A DNA stretch of 64,000 nucleotides from Loripinus fragilis (Eukaryota; Mollusca; Bivalvia; Lucinida; Lucinidae), in NCBI GenBank assembly GCA_964019695.1, contig OZ026525.1, forward strand, positions 64,264,253 through 64,328,252, in the 5' to 3' direction. Numbering within the stretch: position 1 is the stretch's first letter; every line of letters begins with the position of its first letter. Positions 47,984-61,116 of this stretch are shown in pieces. The position numbers were made by a program, and so were the translations under genes. The notes under the pieces are model-generated. The model was given only the letters and a program-made list of their open reading frames with translations. It was not told the origin of the DNA and searched no databases.

Positions 47984-50900
47984 GTATGGCAAACAAATTG
48001 ATCATACAGGGCTTTTTCTGCCCTTCTCCAAATCGAAAATAGCCACCTTTTTTCCCCAATACCCTGTTTGTTTTTCCCAATTTAGAAAAGTAGAAAAAAA
48101 AATTTCCCCTTTTTTTAGAGACCACTACTACTTATGAGAAACAATGACCCATATCAGCATGGTACTTAAACACTTGTGCTTAAGTGTGCTTAATTGTTGG
48201 CATTATACAATCTAGAATAACTTGATTTTGAGGATATATTTTGCTACCCTTGTTATGTTCTATGTGGTTAATTTCTCCCAATTTTGCTGTTAAGTCGATC
48301 ATTTTTTCCCAATTTTGGACAGGGACCTTTCCCCCAAATTGCCAGAAAAAGCCCTGCAAACAAATTTATCATATACTAACTATAAAGCTGTAAACTTATT
48401 GTATTGTGATACTTTTTCTGACTGTATTGATTTCGTATTTTATCAAGATGTAATTTTACAACAAGAATATAATACTGCACTAGATAAATGTGATCTTTTT
48501 AAAACGAATAGTTTAGCAATATTATATCATTGCAGATATGATAAAGACATTTTTGCGTTTTCTCTTTTAATGTTAACTTACTGTGTTTTAATAAACTGAA
48601 TTCATGCGCTGATCCAGAAAGTTTTGTCAGAGGGGGTCCAACTTTCACAACATTTTTTTTTTTTTAATGAGGGAGAGAGGGTCCAAATACCACTATGAGC
48701 AGGCCATCATTGGCCCGCCAGCAAAACGCCATTTAAATGTGACGTTTCTCTGGCTTGTTGATGTTGGCCAACATTGAAAGCTGGTTTGCTAGCCTTGTGA
48801 ATAATTCAGGGGTCCGGACCAGTATTGCTAAGAAACCCTATATTTTTTTGTGATTTTTCAGCAGGGGTCTGGACCCCCTGTCCCCCCCCCCCCCCTCTGG
48901 ATTGGCGCATGGAACTTTAAAAATAATTCTTTTAAAATTTCTCCAATTGAAAACAAAGGAGCAGAGCCATTTACATAGCTTTCACCAACACAAATTTGGT
49001 TTGGCACCCCATACCAAGTTGAAAATTGATTTTCCTAATTTTAGAAAAATACTCGCTAAACATAATTAAATTGGACAGTAATCTGCATGATTGACTGCTG
49101 TACTATTGTTAAGCACATGCATGTCTTAAGCTAGCAGATTTTGCTTTTCCGTGAAAAGCAAAACCTGCTAGCTTAAGACAGCTTCTTTTATAAGTCAGCT
49201 TTATTACCAGTACAAAGACATTTGTTGAAAATGACAACTGCTTCACAAATATAAGATGGTAAAGCATTAGTTTGTACAGGGAGCATCTTCCAAAATTTAA
49301 GGGACCCTGGCCTAAAACCCGATAAAAGGTCAGAAAGTCCTTAAAAGGTTACAGTGGGGCGCATTTTAATTGGCTGATTTCTGTTTCAGTTGCTGCTGGC
49401 TCTATTTTTGATTGGCCAATTTCTGTTTCACTTTCTGGTGACTCTATATCTGATTGGCTGATTTCTGTTCTAGTTCCTGGCATTATAACTCGAGATCTAT
49501 TTCTAATTGGCTGATTTCTGTTTCAGTTGCTGCAAACTCTCTTTCTGATAGGCTGATTTCGTTGCTGCTGACTCTATTTCTGATTTGCTGATTTCTGTTT
49601 CTGTTGCTGCTGACTCCATTTTTGATTGGCTGATTTCTGTTTCCGTTGCTGCTGACTCTATTTCTGATTGGCTGATTTCTGTTTCTGCTGCTTGAGACAG
49701 ACTCTGTTTTTGATTGGCTGATTTCTGTTTCAATTGCAGCTGACTCTATTTCTGATTGGTTGATTTCTTTTTCTAATGCTGTTGACTCTATTTTTGATTG
49801 GCTGATTTCTGTTTCAGTTGCTGCTGACAGTTTTTTCTGCCTTATGTTATGCCATCTTAGTCTCATTAGCTGCTGTGATATATAAGGAAGGGACCAATGT
49901 CCAGTTTTGGTGAGTAAAGATGTACTACTATAAATTCGGAAATTTTCGCGAGGGGTTTATTTTCGCGAAACTTCCCATATGGAAAGTTTCCTGAAAATAA
50001 AACCCTCGCGAAATGGCGAAATCACTCTGTCGCTTACTGATATAGATATATCATGCCCTAGTCACGAATTTTTAACATCGTAAATATGTCTTATAGCGCT
50101 TTTCGCAAAAATAAATTTCTTGAGAAAATTTCCAGAGTTACAGTAAAGGTATGTATTTATTAAAAAACTGAAATTCAGATTTTAACTTGCTTTGGATGAT
50201 AATTATCAAACATTTAAGGCTTTTTAATGTCTGTGATTCCCAAAGAACTTGTGGCTAATAACCTTAAATTAAACGTTTAACTTATAATTATCAAAGATGT
50301 TTAGCATCATCCAGTGCATCCTAATACTACTGAATAGGTGCACCTTGGAGTTTCCTCATTGAGGTCATTCCAATGTGTACCAACGGCATATGTTACTTAA
50401 TATAAGGAAAGCTATTTTAAAAATTACACTTTAATGTCAAGAATCATGTCCATTGTCATTGCCTCTTTCAAATAAATCAAGCTGCCAACCAGTATTAAAT
50501 ACCTGTTTACATGACAGCTATGTCTCTAAATTTATGGAGCACAGTGGCTCAGTGGTAGAGTCCTTGACTCGAGATTGAAGGGTTGCGGGTTCATGCATCA
50601 CTGGGGGCACTGCTTTGTGCCCTTGAGCTAAACACATTAATCTCTGCTTAGTACTGGTTAAACTAAGGAAGACCCATCCAGACATGACCGAAAAAATGTT
50701 AACTGGGATGTAAAGAGTGAAACCAAAGAATCAAAATCACTAAATTTGATTTCATGAAGTACATATTTGCTATCCTGGTACTTGCACAGTTGTATATGTA
50801 TTTTATTTGCCTATTTTCAGGATGCTAGTTATAGTGATAGTATCAAGTGTAGTTTTAGCAGCTCACAACATGATGTGGATGTCCACTGAAGGTAGGGTTG

Positions 50901-53900
50901 ATAAGCTAAGGTATCCTGTGACAAAAATGACGGCCTATGACATTTTGTTGAACAGTAACCTTGACAGGATGCAAAATTTTGTGCAAGTTGCCTTCTACTA
51001 TTTAGTTAAGAGTGTGTTACGAAAACTTAATTTTCTTATTTCACAACCAAAACATATGTTGTGGGTACTCAAAAGAACCGTCTCAATGAGACAGATCTTT
51101 TGAGCACCCAAAACATATGTTAAAACTGATGGGTAACAAAATATTCACAGTTTTACGCTTAAAAAATTGTTTATCTAAACCTATGTAGTTAACCTTAAAG
51201 GAAATTAAAATTTCTGTCTTGTCTGACTCAAAGTTTATACGCTAGTTACCTTAGTTAGGGTAGCTGGTATAAAAATTTACATACATACCATTAGTCATTG
51301 CCAAAAATGGCCCTGCTCTCCACCCCACTAGGGATTTTTTTAGAAGAGTAGCCCTTTCTTTGTTGAATGAGAAATATTTGCACTTTGTATCTGTTGACTT
51401 CACTATGTTTCCATTGTTACAATATGTTACCTATCACCAATTTTTCTTCTTTTCACAATCACCCAACCCTCAATGGACAATGGATGTATTAGCATTTTAT
51501 TATCAATATACAAATATACATGTACTAAAGCTCTGCAGAATGTTTTTACATGAATACTTATGTTGGTATGTCCAATTATTATGAATATGAACATAATCTA
51601 GACCACAGAGGCTTGAAGTTGTGATTTTTGAGTGATTTTAGGCCTAGGGAAGCGTGATGCATGCTTTAAAATGTCGAAAGTTGAACTATTTAATTTTTTG
51701 AAAAAAATGTTCAAATCAAGTATAAAAAAATGACAAGGGAGGACATAGAAACCTGTCAGATCACTTTGAAGCTGATTTTCTGCTGTAACCTATGTAACCG
51801 ATTGGGATCTCTTGTTTGTCCACCAGCCCATCAACATGTTTTAGCTGTTCCCTTAATATTTAAACCAACACGTACCATTTGAGAGAGAAATTCAGGAAAA
51901 ACCTGAAATAAACACTTGTCAAGTCCAATCGCGGGAGTTCACTATCTTGTTTATGATGTCGTGCCAAAGTGACGTAGGTAAGCAGCATCAACAATTCTTA
52001 AATAGCCCAATCCGCTCACCTGAGACAACCTACTCATACCAGGTATTTTATATATCAGTAACGTTATAAGATTTTTATAAAGGTATGAAATCTTCAACAA
52101 TGTATTTTATTCTAAAAGGTGTATCAGATCATTAACAATTTTAGTTTCAACTAAGAAAAAAATGAATGCACAGACAAAAAAATTCAGGTTACTTATTTGA
52201 AGTCACCTTTCTTTGTACCGAGATGTTAAAAGATAAAATACATGTAGGTATATTTGGGCCAGCACATGAGATTTGGTTACTTATTACTCAAAAGAACTGT
52301 CTCAAAACATTTGTTTAAATTGATGGGTAGGAAAATAATTACATTTTTACTCTCAAAAATTTTGCTTAACTCGACCTATGAAAAATGATTATGGTAAATA
52401 TGTTGATTTCTTGCACACCTGATAAGGATATCTGAGATTTTACCCTGGGGATAGAAGATCTTATCTTACCCATGCTATCTTACCCAGGACATCAAGTAAG
52501 GTCATCATGTCCAATTGCATCTTAGCGTATTCAGGGGCCTATGGAAGCTTATTTCAAAATAAATAAATAAAAACAATGGCAAGCAAGAGAAAGAATCCAT
52601 TATTCGTATGAGGGTCAGATAGAGAACTAAGTCCCTCGGGATCACCATTTGTCATCACTCGGCTAGCCTCGTGATGCCAAACGGCGATCCTCGGGACGGA
52701 GTTTTCTATCCTACCCTTACACTCATAATAGATTCTTATAATATTACAGGTATTGTGAGTGATGTAGCATTCACCAGTTTGTGTTCTATGGTTATAATCT
52801 ATGCAATGAGAGAAGAGATTAACCTCATACATCATCCATTAAATAGACCTCCATCTTGGTACAGGTGAGTAGTCTGAGATAATCAGACAGACATTTATAT
52901 GGTTATAATCTATGCAATGAGAGAAGAGATTAACCTCATACATCATCCATTAAACAGACCTCCATCATGGTACAGGTGAGTAGTCTGAGATAATCAGACA
53001 GACATTTATATGGTTATAATCTATGCAATGAGAGAAGAGATTAACCTCATACATCATCCATTAAATAGACCTCCATCTTGGTACAGGTGAGTAGTCTGAG
53101 ATAATCAGACAGACATTTATATGGTTATAATCTATGCAATGAGAGAAGAGATTAACCTCATACATCATCCATTAAACAGACCTCCATCATGGTACAGGTG
53201 AGTATTCTGAGATAATCAGACAGACATTTATATGGTTATAATCTTTGCAATGAGAGAAGAGATCAACCTCATACATCATCCATTAAACAGACCTCCATCA
53301 TGGTACAGGTGAGTATTCTGAGATAATCAGACATACATTTATATGGTTATAATCTATGCAATGAGAGAAGAGATTAACCTCATACATCATCCATTAAATA
53401 GACCTCCATCATGGTACAGGTAAGTAGTCTGAGATAATCAGACAGACATTTATATGGTTATAATCTATGCAATGAGAGAAGAGATTAACCTCATACATCA
53501 TCCATTAAACAGACCTCCATCATGGTATAGGTGAGTTGTCTGAGATAATCAGACAGACATTTATATGGTTATAATCTATGCAATGAGAGAAGAGATTAAC
53601 CTCATACATCATCCATTAAATAGACCTCCATCATGGTATAGGTGAGTAGTCTGAGATAATCAGACGGACATTTCTATGGTTATAATCTATGCAATTAGAG
53701 AAGAGATTAACCTCATACATCATCCATTAAACAGACCTCCATCATGGTACAGGTGAGTAGTCTGAGATAATCAGACGGACATTTATATGGTTATAATCTA
53801 TGCAATGAGAGAAGAGATCAACCTCATACATCATCCATTTAATAGACCTCCATCATGGCACAGGTGAGTATTCTGAGATAATCCGACGGACATTTATATG

Positions 53901-56900
53901 GTTATAATCTATGTAATGAGAGAAGAGATTAACCTCATACATCATCCGTTAAATAGACCTCCATCATGGTACAGGTAAGTAGTCTGAGATAATCAGACAG
54001 ACATTTAAATGGTTATAATCTATGCAATGAGATAAGAGATTAACCTCATACATCATCCATTAAATAGGCCTCCATCATGGTACAGGTGAGTAGTCTGAGA
54101 TAATCAGATGTGGACATTTATATGGTTATAATCTACGCAATGAGAGAAGAGATTAACCTCATACATCATCCATTAAATAGACCTCCATCATGGTACAGGT
54201 AAGTAGTCTGAGATAATCATACAGACATTTATATGGTTATAATCTATGCAATGAGAGAAGAGATTAATCTCATACATCATCCATTAAACAGACCTCCATC
54301 ATGGTACAGGTGAGTAGTCTGAGATAATCAGACAGACATTTATATGGTTATAATCTATGCAATGAGAGAAGAGATTAACTTCATACATCATCCATTAAAT
54401 AGACCTCCATCATGGTACAGGTAAGTAGTCTGAGATAATCAGACAGACATTTATATGGTTATAATCTATGCAATGAGAGAAGAGATTAACCAAATACATC
54501 ATCCATTAAATAGGCCTCCATCATGGTACAGGTGAGTAGTCTTAGATAATCAGACGTGGACATTTATATGGTTATAATCTATGCAATGAGAGAAGAGATC
54601 AACCTCATACATCATCCATTAAACAGACCTTCATCATGGTATAGGTGAGTAGTCTGAGATAATCAGACAGACATTTATATGGTTATAATCTATGCAATGA
54701 GAGAAGAGATTAACCTCATACATCATCCATTAAATAGACCTCCATCATGGTATAGGTGAGTAGTCTGTGATAATCAGACAGACATTTATATGGTTATAAT
54801 CTATGCAATGAGAGAAGAGATTAACCTCATACATCATCCATTAAATAGACCTCCATCATGGTATAGGTGAGTAGTCTGAGATAATCAGACAGACATTTAT
54901 ATGGTTATAATCTATACAATGAGAGAAGAGATTAACCTCATACATCATCCATTAAACAGACCTCCATCATGGTACAGGTGAGTATTCTGAGATAATCAGA
55001 TGTGGACATTTATATGGTTATAATCTATGCAATAAGAGAAGAGATTAACCTCATACATCATCCATTAAATAGACCTCCATCATGGTACAGGTGAGTGTTC
55101 TGAGATAATCAGATGGACATTTATATGGTTTTATCATATGATGTCGTTTGGGAGTGAAATAACGCCATGCAATAAAATCTGTAAACCACTAGTGGTTTAT
55201 CGATTTTCGGGAAACGTTATGACGTCCATAACAACTTGCGTACATTATGTCAAAATTAAAATATTTTACGCCAGAAATGAGATTTCAAAGTATTTCTCAT
55301 ATGATAAATAGAATCTAACATTCGTGCTCTTGTATTATTGAATTTATTAAACTCGTTGCGAAAAAGAGATAAAATGCTCTGCAAGCCTCACATTTTATCC
55401 CTTTTCCCCAACTCGTTTAATAAATTCAATAAAACATGAGCACTCATGTAAGATCCTCTATATAATCTATGCAATGAGAGAAGAGATTAACCTCATACAT
55501 CATCCATTAAACAGACCTCCATCATGGTACAGGTGAGTAGTCTGAGATGATCAGACAGACATTTATATGGTTATAATCTATGCAATGAGAGAAGAGATTA
55601 ACCTCATACATCATCCATTAAACAGACCTCCATCATGGTACAGGTGAGTAGTCTGAGATAATCAGACAGACATTTATATGGTTATAATCTATGCAATGAG
55701 AGAAGAGATTAACCTCATACATCATCCATTAAACAGACCTCCATCATGGTACAGGTGAGTTGTCTGAGATAATCAGACAGACATTTATATGGTTATAATC
55801 TATGCAATGAGAGAAGAGATCAACCTCATACATCATCCATTAAATAGACCTCCATCATGGCACAGGTGAGTAGTCTGAGATAATCAGACAGACATTTATA
55901 TGGTTATAAACTATGCAATGAGAGAAGAGATTAACCTCATACATCATCCATTAAACAGACCTCCATCATGGTATAGGTGAGTTGTCTGAGATAATCAGAC
56001 AGACATTTATATGGTTATAATCTATGCAATGAGAGAAGAGATTAACCTCATACATCATCCATTAAACAGACCTCCATCATGGTACAGGTGAGTAGCCTGA
56101 GATAATCAGACGGACATTTATATGGTTATAATCTATGCAATGAGAGAAGAGATTAACCTCATACATCATCCATTAAACAGGCCTCCATCATGGTACAGGT
56201 GAGTAGTCTGAGATAATCAGATGTGGACATTTATATGGTTATAATCTATGCAAAGAGAGAAGAGATTAACCTCATACATCATCCATTAAACAGACCTCCA
56301 TCATGGTACAGGTGAGTTGTCTGAGATAATCAGATGTGGACATTTATATGGTTATAATCTATGCAATGAGAGAAGAGATTAACCTCATACATCATCCATT
56401 AAACAGACCTCCATCATGGTACAGGTGAGTAGTCTGAGATAATCAGACAGACATTTATATGGTTATAATCTATGCAATTAGAGAAGAGATTAACCTCATA
56501 CATCATCCATTAAACAGACCTCCATCATGGTACAGGTGAGTAGTCTGAGATAATCTGACAGACATTTATATGGTTATAATCTATGCAATGAGAGAAGAGA
56601 TTAACCTCATACATCATCCATTAAATAGACCTCCATCATGGTACAGGTGAGTGTTCTGAGATAATCAGATGTGGACATTTATATGGTTATAATCTATGCA
56701 ATGAGAGAAGAGATTAACTTAGTCTGAGATAATCAGACGGACATTTGAGCCTTGACATGTGATTTCCAACAATGTGACATTTTGACAAGTGTAAGCTTAG
56801 AAACTCCAAATTAAGTTCAGTCAGTAGCTCAACAATCATAGAATATTCAAGCGACTGGCAAAGGCTCTGATCAGACTCGACGTGAGAAAACCTGTCTTCG

Positions 56901-59900
56901 GAGGTTTGTGAACAACAAAGGTGCAGACCAGCCTGCGCAACCGCGCAGTCTGATCAGCGCCTTTGTTATTCGCTTATTGAAAAGTATCATATCTAGACTT
57001 GCTACGAGCAGAATTTCAATTTTCTAACTGTGCAGCTGAGCAGGCTGGTTTGAATCTTATTGTGTTGGAAACCCAAAAGGCAGGTTTTCTCACCGCGAGG
57101 TCCATATAATACATGAATACTGGAGACTCATAAAGGAGTACTTTTGTAAACAGTGAAGAGCCACATGAAATGCGACAAAATGCAACAAAATGCAACTCTG
57201 CTGGTAGGGTGTTAGACTGCGGATCAAAGGGTTGCTAGTTTGAGACTCCCCTCGACCGGATCATTGTGCTGTGTCCTTGTATTACAATGGTTTAACAAAG
57301 CTTCTTTTTTTATGATAAACAGATTGCATTCTTTTGTACCATCAATACATGTATTATAAATAGGACAGTGCATGAGATTTCTGTACTTATCCAATCAGCC
57401 AAGCATGGATGTAGCTTCCTCAAAAAACCTGCAAGGACAAAATTATGAAATAAAGACCACTTAAAAAACAATTGATGTGCCTCAAAACCTACTGATATTT
57501 ACCCACATACTTCTGTAGTAACAAGCCAAGCTATGGTGAGTCTTCGCACATGGGCAGGCTAATCTGAGTCATCACATGTCACCTGTGTTATTACTATTGC
57601 ATAATGGTGGATCAATGTTTTTTGCTGCATTACCTTATATTATACCTCATTAATATTCAGGTTATTTAGAATTATGACCGGTTGAGGGCATGCCTTGTGA
57701 ATGGTAATATTCTGCACAATTACTACACTGGCAAGGGACAATCGGAAAACTTTGGCTCATTTAGAGAATCAAGCCTCAGATGTATGTAAGGCTTAGTACT
57801 GTGTATGGAAAAGCTCCATTTTATTAGCCGGAACTGGCTTAAGGAAAAATTGTACTGTAGCATGTGGGTCCAGTCCCATTAAACCCATTAATTTGATTAT
57901 GTAACATTTTATCAACAGATTAAATGAAGTTAATGATTGTTTCAATAAAAGTCAAATACTTCATTTATAACCGTTTGTTTTGCTGCAATCTCACTTGCTA
58001 TTGTTTTGGCGTGGTTTCTGTGACGTCAACGTCACATTGTGTAATGTCAGCATCAAATTACCAAAGAAGATCCTTGATGTATATCTGAGGTCTGATTCCA
58101 CGGAAATCCTGGAATTGACCAAGGCAGTTCAGATTTTGGCAAGGGATATTACACCCACATGTTACTGCGTGCGGTAAGTGCAGTTGTACTTTTAATCACA
58201 TGCCATTTACTTCAACAAACGAAGATGTCAGAAAATGGAAACAATAGTGTCAGAGACAAAATGTTGAGATTTGTTTTCATTTCTTTCAGTGCAAGAAATA
58301 ACCTACCCTTATACCAGTTAGGCTTTAACATTATTCATACTACAGTAGGTAAGTGGATTTTTCTTTTCTATCCATTATACATGGGGCCTTGTCCAACTAC
58401 CCTGGATTCTGAATGGGATATTTGGCTGCTACTATATCATATTAGATTGTTACGTTAAATCAGGCCGTTAGTTTAGAGTGTGTAGCAAAAGGATAATTTT
58501 CTTATTTCTCAACAAAAGCATATGTTGTGGGTACTCAAAAGAACCCTCTCAATGAGACGGTTCTTTTGAGCACCCAAAACATATGTTAAAACTGACAGGT
58601 AAGAAAATATATACAATTTTACGCTAAAAAAATCATGTTTATCTAAACATATTGTAAAACCTATGGTTAAATGTTGTAAAATTTCTAACATTTTTCTCTT
58701 TCTGTTTTTTAATTTAAATTGTAAGTTGTCACTGCTTCTTTAGAAGCTGTCTGATCTGGATCTGCCCCATTTGTCTATGACTTTTTGGCTGGCAACTAGT
58801 GTTTGAAATTTTAGAACAACTAAAGTGATTGTAAAAACCTAAGAACTGGTGTAATTTTATGCTTCATTTCACAGAAGGTTGCTGTGGCCCTTGGCTCAAG
58901 GTTTCCCCTTGGATGTGAACATGGATCTAGGGTTTAAAATAATTGACACCTTAAACCTTTCATTGTCTCTTCTATTGCAATGTTATCAATTATTAATGTA
59001 TTCTTGACCTAGTAAGCACAATGCTCTTATAAGTGTACAATCAACAGGGTTGGCACAGGCTTGAAAAGTACTTGAATATACAAGACTGTCTTGAAAAGTA
59101 CTTGAAAAACACTCAAAGGCCTTGAAAAGTCCTTGAATTTTACCATTTGCAAGAGGATTCAACACTTTTTGGAGGCCTAAATCAGTATAAAATTGTGGTG
59201 CCTTTATTTGGTGCAGCATATGCTGCACATAAAGACACCATAATTTTACACTGATTTTCTTAAACTAATATCTTAAGTTATGGACTCTAGCATTTCAGAA
59301 GTAGAATTTTAACGTGTAAATCAGTATTTTTCATAAGTTTTCAGTCCTTGTAAACAGTAGGAAAGTCTTTTAGAAGTCCTTGCAAGTCCTTGAATTTTAC
59401 ACTAACTTGCCTGTATGAACCCTGATCAAGTTGTGAATGTAGTATCAACTTCTGATGTCACATCACTCAAGAGGTTCAATTCAATTATTACATGTATTGA
59501 ATATTCACTATGTGTATGAAAAGCAATTGAATATTAAGATCTTTCTTGAAAATCCTTAAAAATGCCTTGATGAATGCTTGCCTGTATGAACTCTGTTGTC
59601 CAAAAATTAGAAGTCTCTGTACTTTTAGCTGTGCTTTATCTAGGGTTAATTGAGTACAGTTGAGCATATGATGTCATGTTATACTGCAAAAGATCCATTG
59701 TTTACCAGGCAATATTACATCACATCACAAACAATGGATCAAGGGGAATATATAAATTTAAAACAGTTTTCGATTTTATTTAGGTATTAATGTAGTAAAA
59801 TATGGTGTTAAAAATGAAGCAAATCATTTGTAGCCATGCTCCAATGCCTTGATAAAGCACATTTGAGCCAGTGCATGAGATTTCCATCAATGTGGTATGT

Positions 59901-61079
59901 GGGACCAGCTTAGCCTCAGATCAGTCTGCGCATATGCCCTGCGCATTTAGACCCTGGGGCACAAAATGGGCCCGCCCGGGGGTCACATGTTTCGCAGAGG
60001 CCCATCTAGGGAAAACATGAAAAAACCTTCTTGTCTGAAACCACAAGGGCTAGAGCCTTAATATTTGGTATGTAGAAAATGTTTGTGTGTGGTGGGGAGA
60101 GGGGTAGGGTCTTGTTATGTGCTCAAAGACTATACTACGGAACAGACCAGCTTGATTGCCCTCCACCAAATGGTTAAAATCATTACCTCTACTGAACAAG
60201 ACTGGTGCAAATAGTACAGGTGAGCGATTCAGGGCCACTATGGCCCTCTTGTCTTAGGCATTTGAGCATGACTATTTGTGATTTATTGTTAGATAGATCA
60301 TTACGTTAATTCTGCCATTTTGTTTCAGATAATGCAAGGGTAGCGTTACAGTACCTCAAACAATACAGCAGCCCAATGTTTATAATTTTACTTGGAGTTA
60401 GACTTTACAGTATATTATTTCTGATCCAGAGAATTATCAAAAACTTTGGCTTAGAGGTCAGTATTACCTGTTTGAACCTTTTTGATTTGGCCATAAATTT
60501 GCAGTAGACAACATTTCCAAAAAATTTAGAGGCATAAAAAACCCAGACAAGGCTTTATTTACTATGTGAATCGTCTGCATGAAGATTATTCAAATGAAAA
60601 GCCAATTACGGAATATTTTTCAGAAACTCAAGAAATATATGACAAAATTTGTTGTCAGTCTGCTGCAGAAGTGAATGCTGCATTAAGTGTTGAATACATG
60701 TAACATGAAATAGCTCATGAGATTCTGGTATTTATTACATATGCAAGTATCCATACAGTCTGACCATGGCCTTCTCTGCTCACACACACACACACAATAT
60801 TAGGAAGGGAATGCAGGTTCAGATTTAAAACTGCATGTGCGGATCCAGAGGGAGGGATAGGGGTGTCCGGACCCCCCTGGAAAATCACAAGTTATATGGG
60901 TTTCTATAGAAATTAGCATTTGGAACCCCCGCCCCCCCACCCCTCCTGGAATAAGTTGGACCCCTCTGGATCCTTGGAAAAGTATAGTTTTCTCTGCATT
61001 AAAACCATTGGATCCCCTCTGTAAACTGTAAAAAAAAAAAACGCTGGCCAGACTGTTTTCTGACACTCGGGGCCTGGAC

Positions 61080-61116
<37 letters not shown>

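Noticed and set aside
49483..49866. 127-codon minus-strand gene with ETEISQS repeats
   Set aside because: It is the translation of a 45-bp minisatellite; the peptide period changes frame midway, and there are no splice or start signals.
52790..56744. CRISPR-like array
   Set aside because: The 111-bp units are contiguous with no unique spacers, and they match an adjacent coding exon in a eukaryotic gene.
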